Below are positions 29,301 through 41,300 of a stretch of DNA of 64,000 nucleotides, one piece after another. The stretch is from Prochilodus magdalenae (Eukaryota > Chordata > Actinopteri > Characiformes > Prochilodontidae): assembly GCA_024036415.1 (NCBI GenBank), contig JAMWET010000807.1, forward strand, positions 147,501 through 211,500, given 5' to 3'. The notes under the pieces are model-generated. The model was not told the DNA's origin and searched no databases. It saw nothing but the letters and a program-made list of their open reading frames with translations. Positions within the stretch are counted from its first letter, which is position 1. Every line of letters starts with the position of its first letter. Position numbers and translations under genes: made by a program.

Positions 29301-32300
29301 ATTAGCAAAAAGGCGCTGTCAGCACCAGGGAAATGTGCAAAAAAGGACCCATACTGCGCTTGCCATACTACTCTCAGAGGTGCAGGTATGGCCACAAAAG
29401 GAAAAAAAAACCTGCTTGTAAAATTCCTTTCACTTATCATGGTTATTTTACAGCAAGCCTGTAAGTTTAAGGGGGGGCTGGTGTTTTAATGCTGTTTGCA
29501 GGCTCTGAAACAGGATTTGAGGGATGTATATGCTGTGTACTCGAGCTTTGCCACAGAACTGGAGCACCAGAGCAAGCAACTGTTGGAGCGAGTGGCTAGC
29601 ACAGCTGTCCAGGGTGACGACATCCAGAGTGAGTATTTTTAAAGAAATAAATTATTCATGGTTCTCCACGTCTTTAATGTTTTATCCAGTGTGTTACTGC
29701 TTCATCAACACTGGGGCACCTTGCAAAGCAGGACACGCCTCCTAAGACATACAATATACACTTAATACTTTGTATGATTGGATTACACCTTATAGCCAGG
29801 TCACTTGTTTTGCTTGGTCAGGACCCTTGGACCCCTTTATACTCCTCTCTTAAGTCTCACATGCTGTCTCCATCTCTGTCCTTCCCCCCACTACCTTTCT
29901 CACTCCACCTCACTCAATGCAGTCTACAGTGTCATGTGCAGACAGCAGTGTGTTGTGACAGAAGCTAAGAAGGGTGTTTCAGATCTAATCCCTCCTGTCC
30001 CTCTCCCTCTGGCCCTGGTAAAGCTCCTGTCAGCAAGGTCATGTGTCCTGTGCGTCACCTGGACTCCATGGTGACAAGCTCTCATAAGTCTTGTGGATAT
30101 TATCCTTTGTCGCTCACACGCACACAGATGCAAAGCTGTGAGTGATCTTTCACTTACTGCAATGAGCCTAAACTCTGACTGGAAGTTACATGTATTATTG
30201 CCTGTTTTACTCTGAATGTACTTCACTGGTTTAAACGAATAGTTACATTAAGAGTAGAATCTAATAACACCTTGCATAGAGGTACACCGAGTAGCCCGAT
30301 TGTTGCTTCACAATTTGTCAGCCCACCTCGTACCCATCCATCAGTAGAAAGACTATTTCCACCATACCAAATGGGCCTGTCCCGGCTACTTTATTAGATA
30401 CACCTACCCTGTATCTGACCACAGTACCACTGCTGGCTGGATCTGCAGGATCATTCTCAAAACAGCAGTTCCTCTGAGGTGTGTAAAAATCAGCGCTGCT
30501 GCGTCTGATAGACTGCTATCAGCACCATATCAGTGACATATTGGTTTAACTGATGTACTAAGAATGATCTGCCTCTCAAGTACTATATGAGTTGGTCCTC
30601 CTCTATTGATAGACAAGATAGGACCTGATAAACTGTGCACAGCAACAGATGGACAGACTACAGACAGAGACGTGTCCCTGTATGGCAGGTGCTTTAAATA
30701 AAATGGCCATTGAGCCACTGAACTGAAAACTAGTTTTTCCTTTAGTTGTATTTTGTTATCTAACTTCATAATTTGTCTCCATAGGGTATAAATAGAGTTG
30801 TACAATGATATCAGAATCATACCAGGATGGGCTTGCTTGTCAGTGCTGGGTAGATATTTATATTTTAACCAATCTGAAGATGAGTTATTAGTATTTATTA
30901 TATTATATTAGTATTATTTTACTGCAATAGCAGAGACTGGACTAAAATGTCTGCAGCTTATTTATTTTATCCTCGTTTGTAACCCTCTACAAATAAGCAT
31001 TAGTTTTCTCTGGAATGATAATCCAAGTGGAACCCGTCTGTATTTAATTAATGTTCACATATAGGCATCAGCAAAGATGTATATGAGAAATATCAGTTAT
31101 GGGCAACAGCCAACAGCTCCCATATTGTGCATCCCCATTTATAATGTTGCTGTCTTATAAAGCTCAACACTTTCTATAGGTTTTGAATATGCAGTTGCAG
31201 TGAGTTGAAGATGTTCGAAGACGGATTACTGGGTAAATCCACAGTCTTAAAGAACAATCAGTTTTACATGGCACAGCATGGAGCCGAGACCTGTTGAAAA
31301 AATAATCTCAGCTTTAGACTGACGTTGAGCCCAATGAGAACAAGCAGATCTCTGATGATCACTGTGGCTCATGATTTGTCTTCATTGCCTGATTAAGATG
31401 AAGATTCATATTTTGGTTTATGGTGAAATAGTATAACTATGTAATGTCTGTAGTAATTCTGATTTTGACAGGACTTAACAGACCACTTCCAGTCATTTTG
31501 TTGTGTATATTGCTCTTGTAGAGCTCCAAGCTCAGGTGGCTGTTCTTGAGCGCTCCCTACATGAGGAGAAGGAGAGGTGTAGAACAGAACGGATGAGGAG
31601 GAGGCTACTACACAATACGCTGGTTGTAAGTTTCTCCTTTCCTCCAGGAGTGCGCTATGTTCACTTTATTTTAAGACATAAATAAACAAATTACTTTTTA
31701 TTTGGGTTTGAAAGTGCTGCAGTAGATTACTGTAAGTAGTAGTAGTAGAGTACTTAAGTAGTAGATTAGATAAATGTAAGAAGTGTACTCATTTTGTACA
31801 TTTTATCTTTTTACTACATGAACAGCAGTTGTCTTGTAATTACTGTAAATAAATGACCATTATAAATAATTCAGTCTTAACTATGAGACTGTATTTGCGT
31901 TGTGTGGATATGGAGTGAGGAATAAGGCTATACTGGTGTGGATTTAAAACGGTGCACATTTTTCCCAGGAGCTGAGGGGTAATATCAGAGTGCACTGCAG
32001 GTTACGCCCTGTCCTGCCTTTTGACTACAGTCAAGGTCCAGCAACTAATGGGTAGGAGCCACTTTAATCTTTTTGCTGTTGTGTTTTTTTGTCAGTGCAG
32101 ATGCAGTTTCTGTTACTACCTCCACCACACGACGTTTACAACAATGTAATTGTGCTTAGTGTGCAGACTGTACGAGCCGGCGCTTGAATTAAATCATGCT
32201 TTACTGTTCAGGTCCTCATCATCGGAGGTGGTGGTCCAGGCTTTCAGTGACGTGAGTGAATTGATTATACTAATATTTATGTGATCTATAAAAGTACCTT

Positions 32301-35300
32301 GCCCACTATTGATCTGCTTGGTGATTTAATTATGTTCCACTTGTTTTTTTCAGGATTCTGTTCTTGTGAACTGCACCAAACCTGGAAGTACAGCGGTGAA
32401 CAAGATGTTTGAGTTTGAGAGGTATTCTGGAATGAATTTGCTGCGCTTCTGTTCTTGATAAATTTAGTGGCTTTGTGGGATAAATGAATATTCACTGTGC
32501 AAATACAAGTCTTGGGGTGTGGTGTTTTAATTTGTGTCACTGGTGATTTACTATACAGGGTTCATGGTCCAGAGGACAACCAGAATGTTGTGTTTGAAGA
32601 GGTGAAACCCCTTTTAACCTCTCTTTTGGATGGGTAAGTGTTGTTTTGGCTAAGTACTTTATAGTGCCGAAGGTTTATTGATTATGTTAATGATCTGGTG
32701 ATATAGAAACTAAACATATCTTGATTATAAATATTTTTTTAATAAGTAGTTTTATGAACTGACCATTAAATTACATGCCTATGATTAAAATACCTGAAGA
32801 CCTACTGTTTCATATTGGTAGTGATGTGTTGTTTTGAATTTGAGCTGTTCTGGTGTAATTGTTCTTATTGGTTTTCCACCTCGTGTTCAGATATAATGTG
32901 TGCATCATGGCTTATGGGCAGACAGGCAGTGGAAAGACATATACAATGATCGGATCCCAGCCTGAGGACCCTGCAGACCCTGAACACCACTCCCAGCAGG
33001 GCATCATCCCCAAAGCAACAAATGAGTTATTCAGGTAAGCCACAGAAAGTACATCACTTCTGCTTTACTGTGAGGCCATGTGGCCTAGAGCGTAGCTTTC
33101 AGCCCAGGGACTGTACTGGTAAGAAATCATTTTGTACCTTCTTAAAATATTTCTTATGTACTTTTTCTGCAGCATCACAGTTTTAAAATAAATAAGAAGA
33201 CGTTAAAAAGCTGTACAAAAACGTATATTAAGGATATATAATAGAAATGATCAGAATGATAAACAGAACAGTAGATGATATTAGAATGATTAGGAAATCT
33301 GCATCATCACGAATAAAACTGTAATGGTAAGAATGTTTCTCTGTCTCATATTTCAGAAGTTATGATCAAACCTCAAGGCAGACGTGACCAAACGTTATTC
33401 TGTATAGATAATTACTGTACTGTATATTACTGTATATTGTTATTTAAATTATTTTTTAATAATTTAGTACCTGATATTAGTTTTAATTAACTATAATTAT
33501 TAGTATTGATCATTTTGTCTTGTTTTTAAAATCCTAATATTAAATAAAGTACAATATGTACATTGAATACCAGGAATTGCTCGTTTTTGTTGATGATTTT
33601 AGACTGTTTAAAAAAAGTCTCTATGATCTATATGAGGATATCTTTTAAGGTCTGCTGCTGGTACATGTGTTTATTTGTCAGGTTGATCTCCGAGAAGCCT
33701 GCGGAGAGTCACACAGTGGAGGTGTCTGTGGTGGAGGTTTATAATAATGAACTGCTGGACCTGTTGGCCAAAGATGAGGAGGGAGCTGCAGTGGGAGTAA
33801 AAAGAGAAGTCATCACAACCAGCACAGGCATTAGTGAAGTGCCCTGTCTTACACATGAGTGAGTAATGCTGCGAGCCCACAACACTCAACTCCCACTCAC
33901 ACCTGTAACCTTAACCAACCTGATGCATCACAGTGATACCTTTAGAGACTTTGGCAATGTCTGCTTTAACTGATCTGGCCCCGTGTAATTACACTGGACA
34001 GTTTAAGATAAATTAGCATGTGCTTTGTTAGATCATGTTCTGTATGAAAACGGAACAGTGGGTATATAATCAGTATATATAATCAGAAGCCATGCTCAAC
34101 CCTTTTACCTGCCAGGCTTCAGCGCTGTGTTTTATTCTGGCTGTATTCCTGCCGCGAAACAGTTTGAACGCAATGCAAGCAAGATAGCGCACAAGGTGTC
34201 TTTATTGTACACATTGCAACCTGAGGACTGTGTCCTCCCCAAATACCACCCCCAGTCAAACAGAAAACTGTGAAAACTAAAAAACGCTACAGGAGGGGTG
34301 GCTACAAGGCTGCGGCTCGGCCCGCACTTCGGGACGGTCCGACCAATCTCCGTGTTCCTCTATTCCAGCATACAGACAACTCCTCAAGCAAGCCCCCCCA
34401 GTTTTCTGAGCAAATTTCTTTATTTATTTGCAGGGTACTTTGACTTAGGAATAAAACTACAAGATTACCATTTGTCTCCAAAGGTAAACTGTGATGTTCT
34501 TCAGAGGCTTGCTGACAGGCAACGCTGAAGACCAGACAAAAAAAAAAATCTATCAGCCCCTTACATGCGGACCCATCTCACCTATCATTAGCAGAGTGCT
34601 TTAAATTGACAGTCTGTGTTGGTACTTCTCGCGAAATCATGTGACATGTGGAGTTGCAACAACATCCCGGGCGGGCACTAACAGATGGGCGGTTAATAAC
34701 TGATTTTCTAGCTGTCCCCCTCCCTAAGAAAAGTTTCATGTTTTTTAAGTTTTTGCTTCGAGAGGATTTTTATTTTGTATTTAGTTTGCGTACCGTTTTG
34801 TAAAGTCAACACTATTCACACAGCCCTTTTTCAAGCTGTTTATCGACTACAGATCAGCATTGCTCTGGCAGGAAAACCCTATGACACACACCCTCTTGGC
34901 ACTGAACTTCCTGACGTGACAGACCCCATGTACATTGGTTCACGATGTATGTACATTGAGTGTGTGTGTATGTTTTGTGCCAGGTTGGTTGAGAGCTGTG
35001 CAGAGGTGATGATCCAAGGAGGAGGAGGCGGGAGCTACACACAGCTGATCAGGATCTAACCTCGGGTGCAGTTGTTGAGAAGGCTGAGGGCTCACATCGA
35101 GAGCGTCCTTACCAGCTCCATCCACAGTCTGGTACGGAAACTGCACCCACGCTTGTCCACAGAGACTCCTCCAGATCCCACCTCATCGTAACCCTCACCG
35201 TCACCTCCAAAAGCCCCAACCCTCTGGCACTCGGTATGGCTGTTTAACACACACACATATATATACAATCAAGAAGTGTCAATATCCTTATTATAGGTAC

Positions 35301-35421
35301 AATTAGAACAGTCTGTATTTCACACAAACTCCTCGAGACCATTAATGCCATGGCGCCAGGTTTAATTGAGTGTCACTTTCTTTCACTCATTCACATCAGA
35401 TAACACACACACACAGTATGT

Positions 35422-35460
<39 letters not shown>

Positions 35461-38400
35461 GTTTGGAAATTGGTTACACTTTCCTTTTAGCACCTGCTCC
35501 ATCCAGCATGAAAGAAACAGTTATCTAGTGCTCACAGTTACAGCTGTTCAGTCAGTTCGGGAAAGGCTTATCTGAAATGCCACACACTCAGTCTTCTAAA
35601 GACAGCTTCATTTTCTCACCCACCTCTAGAATAAGCTATCTACACATTCACATGCATGAACAATCTTTTTTGGGCCTCTGCTGTTAAAAGAGAAAAGTTT
35701 AAATCCACTCCAGAAGTTTCTCTTAGGAATTCTTTATAATTGGTTTCTTACCTGGGTGCATGCCGAAGTCAAGATCATTAGAATACAACTTATGGAAAGG
35801 CTTAGAATGCCCACAACACTCAGTCTTCTAAGAATATCTCATTTCAGCAGAAGTGAAGCTATCTACACATTTGACATCCAATCTTTTTGGGACTTGTTAA
35901 ACTTAAGTTTACTTGCACATGAATATAATATGTTACATAGGCACAATCATTAAGAATGCCTTTTAGAAGCATTAACATCTCTACTATCATGAGCATTTTG
36001 CTTAATTGTCCACTTAAAATGTTACATAGGCATTATGCCAAGGAATTAATACATATAGCATTTGGCCACACATTACCAACAATAAAATACCGGGTAAACA
36101 TTACAAAGAACTGCAGAGGTAAAAAAGACATCTATAGCTCTGTACATCTATGGCTAATATTAGGAACTGTATGGGTGGTTTAATTGATGTGGTTGTAAAA
36201 ATGCTCTGGGTGTCACTTCACTAAGTGTTTCTCTGTGTGTGTATTGAAGCTCGCAGGTTGCAGAGTGGGCGACAGAATGTTCAGCGTGGCTCTCAGAAGG
36301 AGTGGTGGAGTCCACGCTGCCGCAGAGCTGCTCCCTCCTGCTCCTCTAGCCCTACTTCGTCCCCATATCACTCACCCTGTCAATCACCATGCCCCTCCCC
36401 TCGGCCCAGCATATCCCAGACGCCTATCAGGACAAAGCTGCAGCTAGTGGACCTGGCTGGCAGTGAGTGCGTGGGTAAGCAAAGAGACAGATTCATTCTT
36501 AATGTAATGCAAATTTTCCTTTAGAGTAGATCATTTTTGCCTCTTGGGCACACATTATTCATTTAAGTCATGTCTTATGAATAACATTCCAGGATCCAGT
36601 ATATGGCTGATGTATGTTGGCCAAAATTCTTCCCGTTTTATGTAAACTGTGTAGTCGGAATCTTGGTGTTTGGGTTTTTTACTTTAGTACCATCCTCACT
36701 AATCACAAGCCATGTCATGTAATTTTAATTGTTAATCCTCCATATAACTTGTATACATTGGAACAAAATGTCATTCCTTATGCTTCATGGTCCAACACAC
36801 ACCATCAGCATATTACTGTGTAAAAGACTACACAGAGTGCAGGTACATGACTACATGTACAGGACATACAATTAACTATCCAGACAATAAATATACAGAG
36901 ATATATAATATATAGAGAACAATAAATAAGACAATAATTACTGGACAGAACAATACAGTATATATACAAATGGGAAATGCACGGGTAGTCCAAATGCTGT
37001 CAGCTGCTAACTGTACAGAAATGTTGTGGCCTTGCAGCAGATTCAAAGTCAAAAACGGAATTTAAAGTGCAGGTGTGCTGTGATGGTGAAGAGGTGTGTG
37101 ATCGGTATATTGTGGGTTTTAGAAAGGGTGTAGAATATCAGCGTGTTCAGTAATCTGACCACCTCAGGTAAGAAGCTGTTGCGAAGATGGTGTTGAAACA
37201 GATACCTTCTGCTAGATGGCAGGTGGCTGAGGAGTCTGTGACAGGGGTGGGAGGGGTTGTCCACAATCCTGGCACCTGAAGCCAACAATCACTTCTTTTG
37301 TTTTACCAACACAGATAGCTTGTTGTCTCTGCACCAGTCTGCAAGCCACTACACCTCCTCTTTGTATGCTGACTCATTGTTGTAGCTGACAAGAATCACC
37401 ACTGTAGTATCATCAGAAAACTTGAGGATATGATTTGATCTATGCATTTGCAGCACAATCTTAAGTCAGCAGTGCAAATACCAGGAAAGTGAGCACACAA
37501 CACATTGAGAGTGCTGTAGCTCCTGCTGTCCACACCATTTTATCAAATTTGTGTTTCCATTATGATCTCGTACTCTCTACAAATCAGAAAAAAACTAGCA
37601 AGTCAGAGAAACCAAGAACTAAGCGAAAGTTCACCTAGCAAGCACAACTGAGCCACCAAGCTAGCTCGTCTGTATACCTGTTGCCCGTCTGTTTGTTCAC
37701 AAAGGCAGGGCAGCGTTCCCCAAATGCACACCACCAGTAAAGTGAATAAGAGCTGTAGTTTCTTTAAGAAATTGCTGCATGACATCCACAAAATGTTGTT
37801 AGTGGGACACAGCAGGGTCCACAACATGACCAAAACCAGTTTCTCACAGAACATGGTTTTAATGATACATGCTTGACAGTAGTTTTTTGTGCTCACAGAT
37901 ATAACAGGTGTAGTTTATTATTACAGGTACATGTTTAACATGTCATGTCTGTGTTACAGGCATGTCGGGGGTGAGTGGTGCGGCTCTGTGGGAGAACTCC
38001 TGTATAAACCGCAGTCTTTCTGCTTTATCTGATGTGCTGGGAGCCTTGGCAGAGCAAAGACCACATGTTCCTTACCGCAACAGCAAACTCACCCACCTTC
38101 TGCAGGACTCCATAGGTGAGCACAAACGCAGTCTTTGGCATGTCACTGGAAGGTCTTCCATATGAAAATATCACCGTTGTCCAAAAAATAAAACATGTAT
38201 CTCCTTATTACATACACTGACATACCAAGTCATGGAATATCACTGTGTAAATTGATTATGAAGTGGTGTTACTTCCACTTCATAACTTAAGGGACTGGTT
38301 GGAAACGGCCATGCCTGTATTAGGTAGGGGGCGGGTGTTATCTTGCGAGTGAGGCTGAACACTGGCCAGCGTGCCTATGGCATAGCGATGTGAATTACTT

Positions 38401-38999
38401 GTGTTTAAACGAGGCGAAACAGTGGAATGCCTTGATTGGCCTAATATCGGGCGAACATGCAGGCTGTGCAATTAGTTTGAGCTCTCCAGAATTCAAATTT
38501 CTGGACAACTTGGGAACGATGGCACAGTGCATTATCCTGGTGGAATATCCCATCATTGTGGGGGGAACATGAAATCCATAAAGGACTGCAATTTGTCACC
38601 AAGCAATGACACATAGTGTGCATCAGTAAATGATGTGTTTAGGTGGACCAATGGACCCAACTCATGCCATGAGAACACACCCCACCCCAGTATGCAACCA
38701 ACAATACTGGGGTTCCAGTGCTGGTACTGGTGTTGTGGTGTTAACAGAGGGACTCCGGTGGGTCCTCTGCTCTCATATCCCATGGAAGCTAAAGAAAATC
38801 TGTCTTTGTCTCCTGTCCTCTAGGAGGGGATGCTAAGCTGCTGGTGATGCTGTGTGTGTCTCCTACACAGCGCTTTCTCACTGAGTCTCTGCAGTCTCTG
38901 GGCTTTGGCTCTAGAGCCCGACAGATCCAGAGAGAACCACCACGTAGGAAGAACACTGGTATAAAGGTGAAGAAAACCAGTGGAGAGGCCATGCCATAA
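26322..38999 (+). CDS. kif25: Kinesin-14 family member KIF25 (C-terminal motor)
   Basis: Exons: 26322-26390, 26586-26651, 29263-29385, 29502-29628, 31522-31625, 31969-32051, 32212-32251, 32354-32421, 32559-32633, 32891-33034, 33682-33858, 34984-35233 (abnormal), 36250-36474, 37960-38115, 38824-38999, giving about 586-590 aa if a mini-intron is removed. Seen: an N-terminal coiled coil ([16 protein letters not shown]); a kinesin-14 neck, [15 protein letters not shown]-loop [10 protein letters not shown]; switch I DSSRSH; switch II DLAGSE; and [16 protein letters not shown]. Known: KIF25 is a minus-end-type kinesin linked to centrosome positioning. [20 protein letters not shown] and the C-terminus match human KIF25. 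The start at 26322 is tentative: ttaacag at 26341 could be an acceptor from an unseen upstream exon. Nucleotide-binding motifs are intact, but the exon at 34984 is out of frame as it stands. Confidence 0.9.
26652..29262. other. kif25 intron 2
   Basis: This long AT-rich intron holds no exon that I can see. A dispersed fish repeat occupies about 28730-29075. Short (ATT)n runs occur at 26950-27000. Confidence 0.45.
28728..29080. repeat. Dispersed fish repeat with GATCCAGAACTAATCATCCA core
   Basis: The piece GATCCAGAACTAATCATCCA, followed by a TACCTGGCCTC-like segment and GTGTAAAGCCTTC, recurs in similar form at 42590-42770 (GATCCAGAACTAATTATTCA). I recognise this as a type of short interspersed repeat common in fish genomes. 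It is non-coding. Confidence 0.55.
29629..31521. other. kif25 intron 4
   Basis: This intron contains the dispersed repeat at 30365-30725. A weakly open stretch at 29770-30075 has no matching splice phase or family resemblance. Nothing else was recognised. Confidence 0.45.
30365..30725 (-). repeat. Dispersed fish repeat with TCTAATAAAGTAGCC end
   Basis: Read on the minus strand, the left part ends GTGTATCTAATAAAGTAGCC, resembling a very widespread fish repeat ending in CTAATAAAGTGGCCAGTGAG. The body contains GGACAGACTACAGACAGAGA on the plus strand. No complete coding capacity was found. Confidence 0.5.
33859..34983. other. kif25 intron 11
   Basis: The intron has a locally GC-rich patch at 34290-34370 that looks like inserted DNA, but I could not assign it to a family. 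No exon was seen. Confidence 0.4.
34984..35233 (+). other. kif25: kif25 exon 12: frame-breaking, stop-containing, or hiding a mini-intron
   Basis: The upstream exon leaves two bases (GA), so this exon reads [14 protein letters not shown] and then hits TAA at 35057-35059. Its far end encodes [16 protein letters not shown] in another frame. Its 250 bases do not fit the phase demanded by both neighbours. Removing 35006-35127 (gtgatg...ccacag, 122 nt) or 35006-35115 (gtgatg...accag, 110 nt) restores the frame, but deletes the stretch corresponding to the human ELVHGGLQLRA helix. It is either a very short intron, a lesion or an assembly error. Confidence 0.6.
35234..36249. other. kif25 intron 12 with (CA)n and a local duplication
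   Basis: A (CA)n run lies at 35424-35458. Segments at about 35550-35710 and 35785-35930 share CACTCAGTCTTCTAA, GAAGCTATCTACACATT-like and CAATCTTTTTGGG stretches, so they are diverged copies about 235 bases apart. No coding sequence was seen. Confidence 0.55.
37050..37510 (-). mobile_element. Non-LTR retrotransposon (LINE) reverse-transcriptase fragment
   Basis: The minus strand near 37406-37420 reads FSDDTTVV, matching the F/YxDD catalytic box of LINE reverse transcriptase. An open phrase with [10 protein letters not shown] and WCRDN follows, typical of L2/CR1-like fish LINEs. Stops interrupt it and there is no full open frame. It lies in the kif25 intron before the exon at 37960. Confidence 0.65.
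38285..38790 (-). mobile_element. Degenerate Tc1/mariner transposase fragment in kif25 last intron
   Basis: Minus-strand frames read [18 protein letters not shown] (from about 38690) and, after a one-base frame change, [20 protein letters not shown] (about 38505-38560). These are the hallmark segments around the second and third catalytic positions of Tc1-like DDE transposases. Both ends and part of the catalytic core are missing or broken. It belongs to a different Tc1 subgroup from the elements in rnd2 intron 1. Confidence 0.75.
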
Positions 39000-39904
39000 A
39001 ATCTGACGGAGAGGAACGATTTTACAACCTATGTGACTGGCCTAGGTATGAGTTTGCATGACAGGGGGCCTGGTCATGAGACTACAGAGTGACAGATCAC
39101 AAAGCAGAACACAAGGCATCTTGTTTATTGTGGTGGTGTAAAAGATTAATCAAAGTGTGAATAGTACAGCGTGTACGTTCTGTATACGTGTTGTGTTTAA
39201 TGTGAAGAGTTCAGGCTGATTACTGTGCTTGAACTGACATACACCTGTAGTAAGTAAGATGTTGCTTTTGGTGTATATGTGACTGACTTGTGTGTCAATG
39301 ATGGATCAGATTACATCGGGAAAACACTGTGGAGCTTCATTCAACATCATGTTTACAGTTTTTACCTAGTCTCGGCAGGATATAGACCAGAGGCCACCAA
39401 TCTTTACACATAGGGTGGTTGCAGGTTTTTATTCCAATCAATGAGCATCACGCCTGATTTCGTACAACTTGTTGATTAGTTATTTGCATTGTGCTCTTGC
39501 TTTGTTGGAATGAAACCTTCCAGCCACATCTGCATTTTGTGGAAGAAACTGGTGATGCCAGTCCTCTCAGTAACAGTTATCAGTGATGTCTTATCAGTGA
39601 TGTCTTATTGAGTTATGTTTTATTAGCACATGAATGTAGCACATGATAATGGTAAAATGGTTTGTTATTTTGATATTAAGCAGACACACAGGAGATAGAA
39701 AGCTGTGCTTTTTCTTTTTTAGAATATAATATTTGTACATATTGATGCCTTTCTGCTGTAGCCCTATCTGTTGTCTATTGTTTGTGCTTTTGTAGTTAAA
39801 TATTCCAGTCCAGGAAGGACAGAGTCCAGTGAGGTTTGGTTATTTCCCAACCAAACCTGTAGTGCCCTCTATTTGCACACCCCTGGCCCAGATTGAAGGT
39901 CCAA

Positions 39905-40300
39905 TTTAAAGGCCAATTCCACCATTTTTCATCAGTCATTCAGAGTCATTGGATATAAAATGGTCTGTTGTAGAGAAACCTACAAACCTTTTTTTCAGTG
40001 GTGGTGACAGGAACCATGGGTCATGGTCTCTCCAACTCAAATATGGACATTTATTTATTTGTTAAACAATGTGACAGACATTAGGCAACATGTTCATGAT
40101 GATTTTTGTGCAATGACTGTTTGTGAAAGAGCTTTTTAAGACATTAAGCTCCTGAGTTGTTTGGTTTAAATCAATGCAAACAATTCTGGCTCAGTGGGGT
40201 TTTTTTTAGGACAAAGCTTTTCACATTAAACCATTCTGAATTACTTTGTTTACATTTTAACTATTCAATTAATTACACAATTTGCAAAAGAATATTGGAG
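39905..40300. repeat. Fold-back MITE-like element, relatively complete copy
   Basis: The left arm starts at AAAGGCCAATTCCACCATTT and carries the core CAGTGGTGGTGACAGGAACC near 39999-40018. The right part has CAATTCTGGCTCAGTGGG and TTTTCACATTAAACCATTCTG, the same order as the right arms at 3790-3890 and 42060-42140. It is about 0.4 kb with no coding capacity. Confidence 0.6.
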
Positions 40301-40368
40301 CTGTCCTTAAATTTCCCTGAGCTATGTGGTTGGGTAAACCTGGCTTAGACGCTTGTATAGAATTTGAT

Positions 40369-40396
40369 GTATGTATGTATGTATGTATGTATGTAC
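40369..40396. repeat. (GTAT)n microsatellite
   Basis: Six to seven tandem GTAT units, upstream of the hebp2 promoter. Confidence 0.9.
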
Positions 40397-40484
40397 GGTA
40401 CAGTATTTATTCCTTTATTAAAATTCAGCGTAAAGCGTCTTTTATTTACTGTCTGTCTCATTTTGGAGTTTCGTAATTTTAAAC

Positions 40485-40678
40485 TCTCAGCCAATCAGGT
40501 GCCTCGCGGTCACGTGCCCTCAGCCTCAGTTTGGTAAACATTGGAGGGGCCGTTACGGAACGGTGTCCAAGACTCGCATTGCTTGTATGTCCGACTAACA
40601 CACGCCCACAAAGGAGGGTGACTGGTGGGACTGTTTCTCGAATTATCTGTCTTTTTCGGCTGTTTACTTCAGGAACGG
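40485..40678 (+). promoter_or_regulatory. Probable hebp2 promoter and non-coding first exon
   Basis: Seen: a CCAAT box (AGCCAATCAGG, about 40489), an E-box CACGTG (about 40512), raised GC content, and a donor GGAACGG|gtaaga at 40679. This fits a first, untranslated exon spliced to the coding exon at about 41690. The start site itself is inferred. Confidence 0.5.
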
Positions 40679-40914
40679 GTAAGAAATTGACTTGGCTAAC
40701 GTTAGCTGTCCTTGCTAGCGTGTTGTATAACTTAGAAACGCTAATGTTAAGGTAGCTTTGCTGCCGTTTTACACCAAAACAAACTAGCGAATTAATTTCA
40801 TGAATTCCTGCACTTTTTACCTGCTGCTTGGTTTTATTAATTCAGATGAGCGGTCGTATTAAGTTGTCTAACCCATAGGCTGACGTTGTCTTCGTACTCA
40901 TCTACTTGTTATTC

Positions 40915-41300
40915 GTATTTTCCGGTTCCACCTTAAAGGTTTAAACTGTCAGTTTAGTATTCACCAGATTCACTTGTTCAGTTTTTTCGGCTCCAACTTA
41001 AATTGTACTGTAGTTACATGCTGCGCGTTTTATACACCAGATTATTGTTCCAATTTTTCTGTTCCACCTTAAATGGTGCTGTTGTTACATTGCGTCAGCT
41101 TCTTATACACCAGGTCCCTGTCCGAATTATTCCGTTCCACCTTAAATGGTGCCGTAGTTACACTCTGTCAGTTTATACGCCAGATCTTTGTACTATTTCA
41201 CCTTAAAGGTTTCAGCAGTTACGTTCTGTCGGTTTCTTATTCAGCAGGGTCTTGTTCTACGTTTCCCCTTTCTGATCTTAAAGGTCTTAGCAGACCCCAA
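40915..41300 (+). repeat. Diverged tandem repeat of about 70 bp in hebp2 5' intron
   Basis: Five to six diverged units are built around TTCCACCTTAAATGGTGC, followed by GTAGTTACATTCTGTCAGTT-like and TATACACCAGAT-like segments. Unit starts fall near 40921, 40988, 41061, 41138, 41200 and 41270, a period of about 60-77 bases. The open frames across it come from the repeat and are not genes. Confidence 0.75.

Larger units (their letters stand above)
39000..40470. other. kif25 3' UTR and kif25-hebp2 intergenic region
   Basis: No canonical AATAAA was found close to the kif25 stop; the nearest candidate seen is ATTAAA at about 40417. A fold-back family copy fills about 39905-40300 and a (GTAT)n run lies at 40369-40396. 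No gene was seen. Confidence 0.4.
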
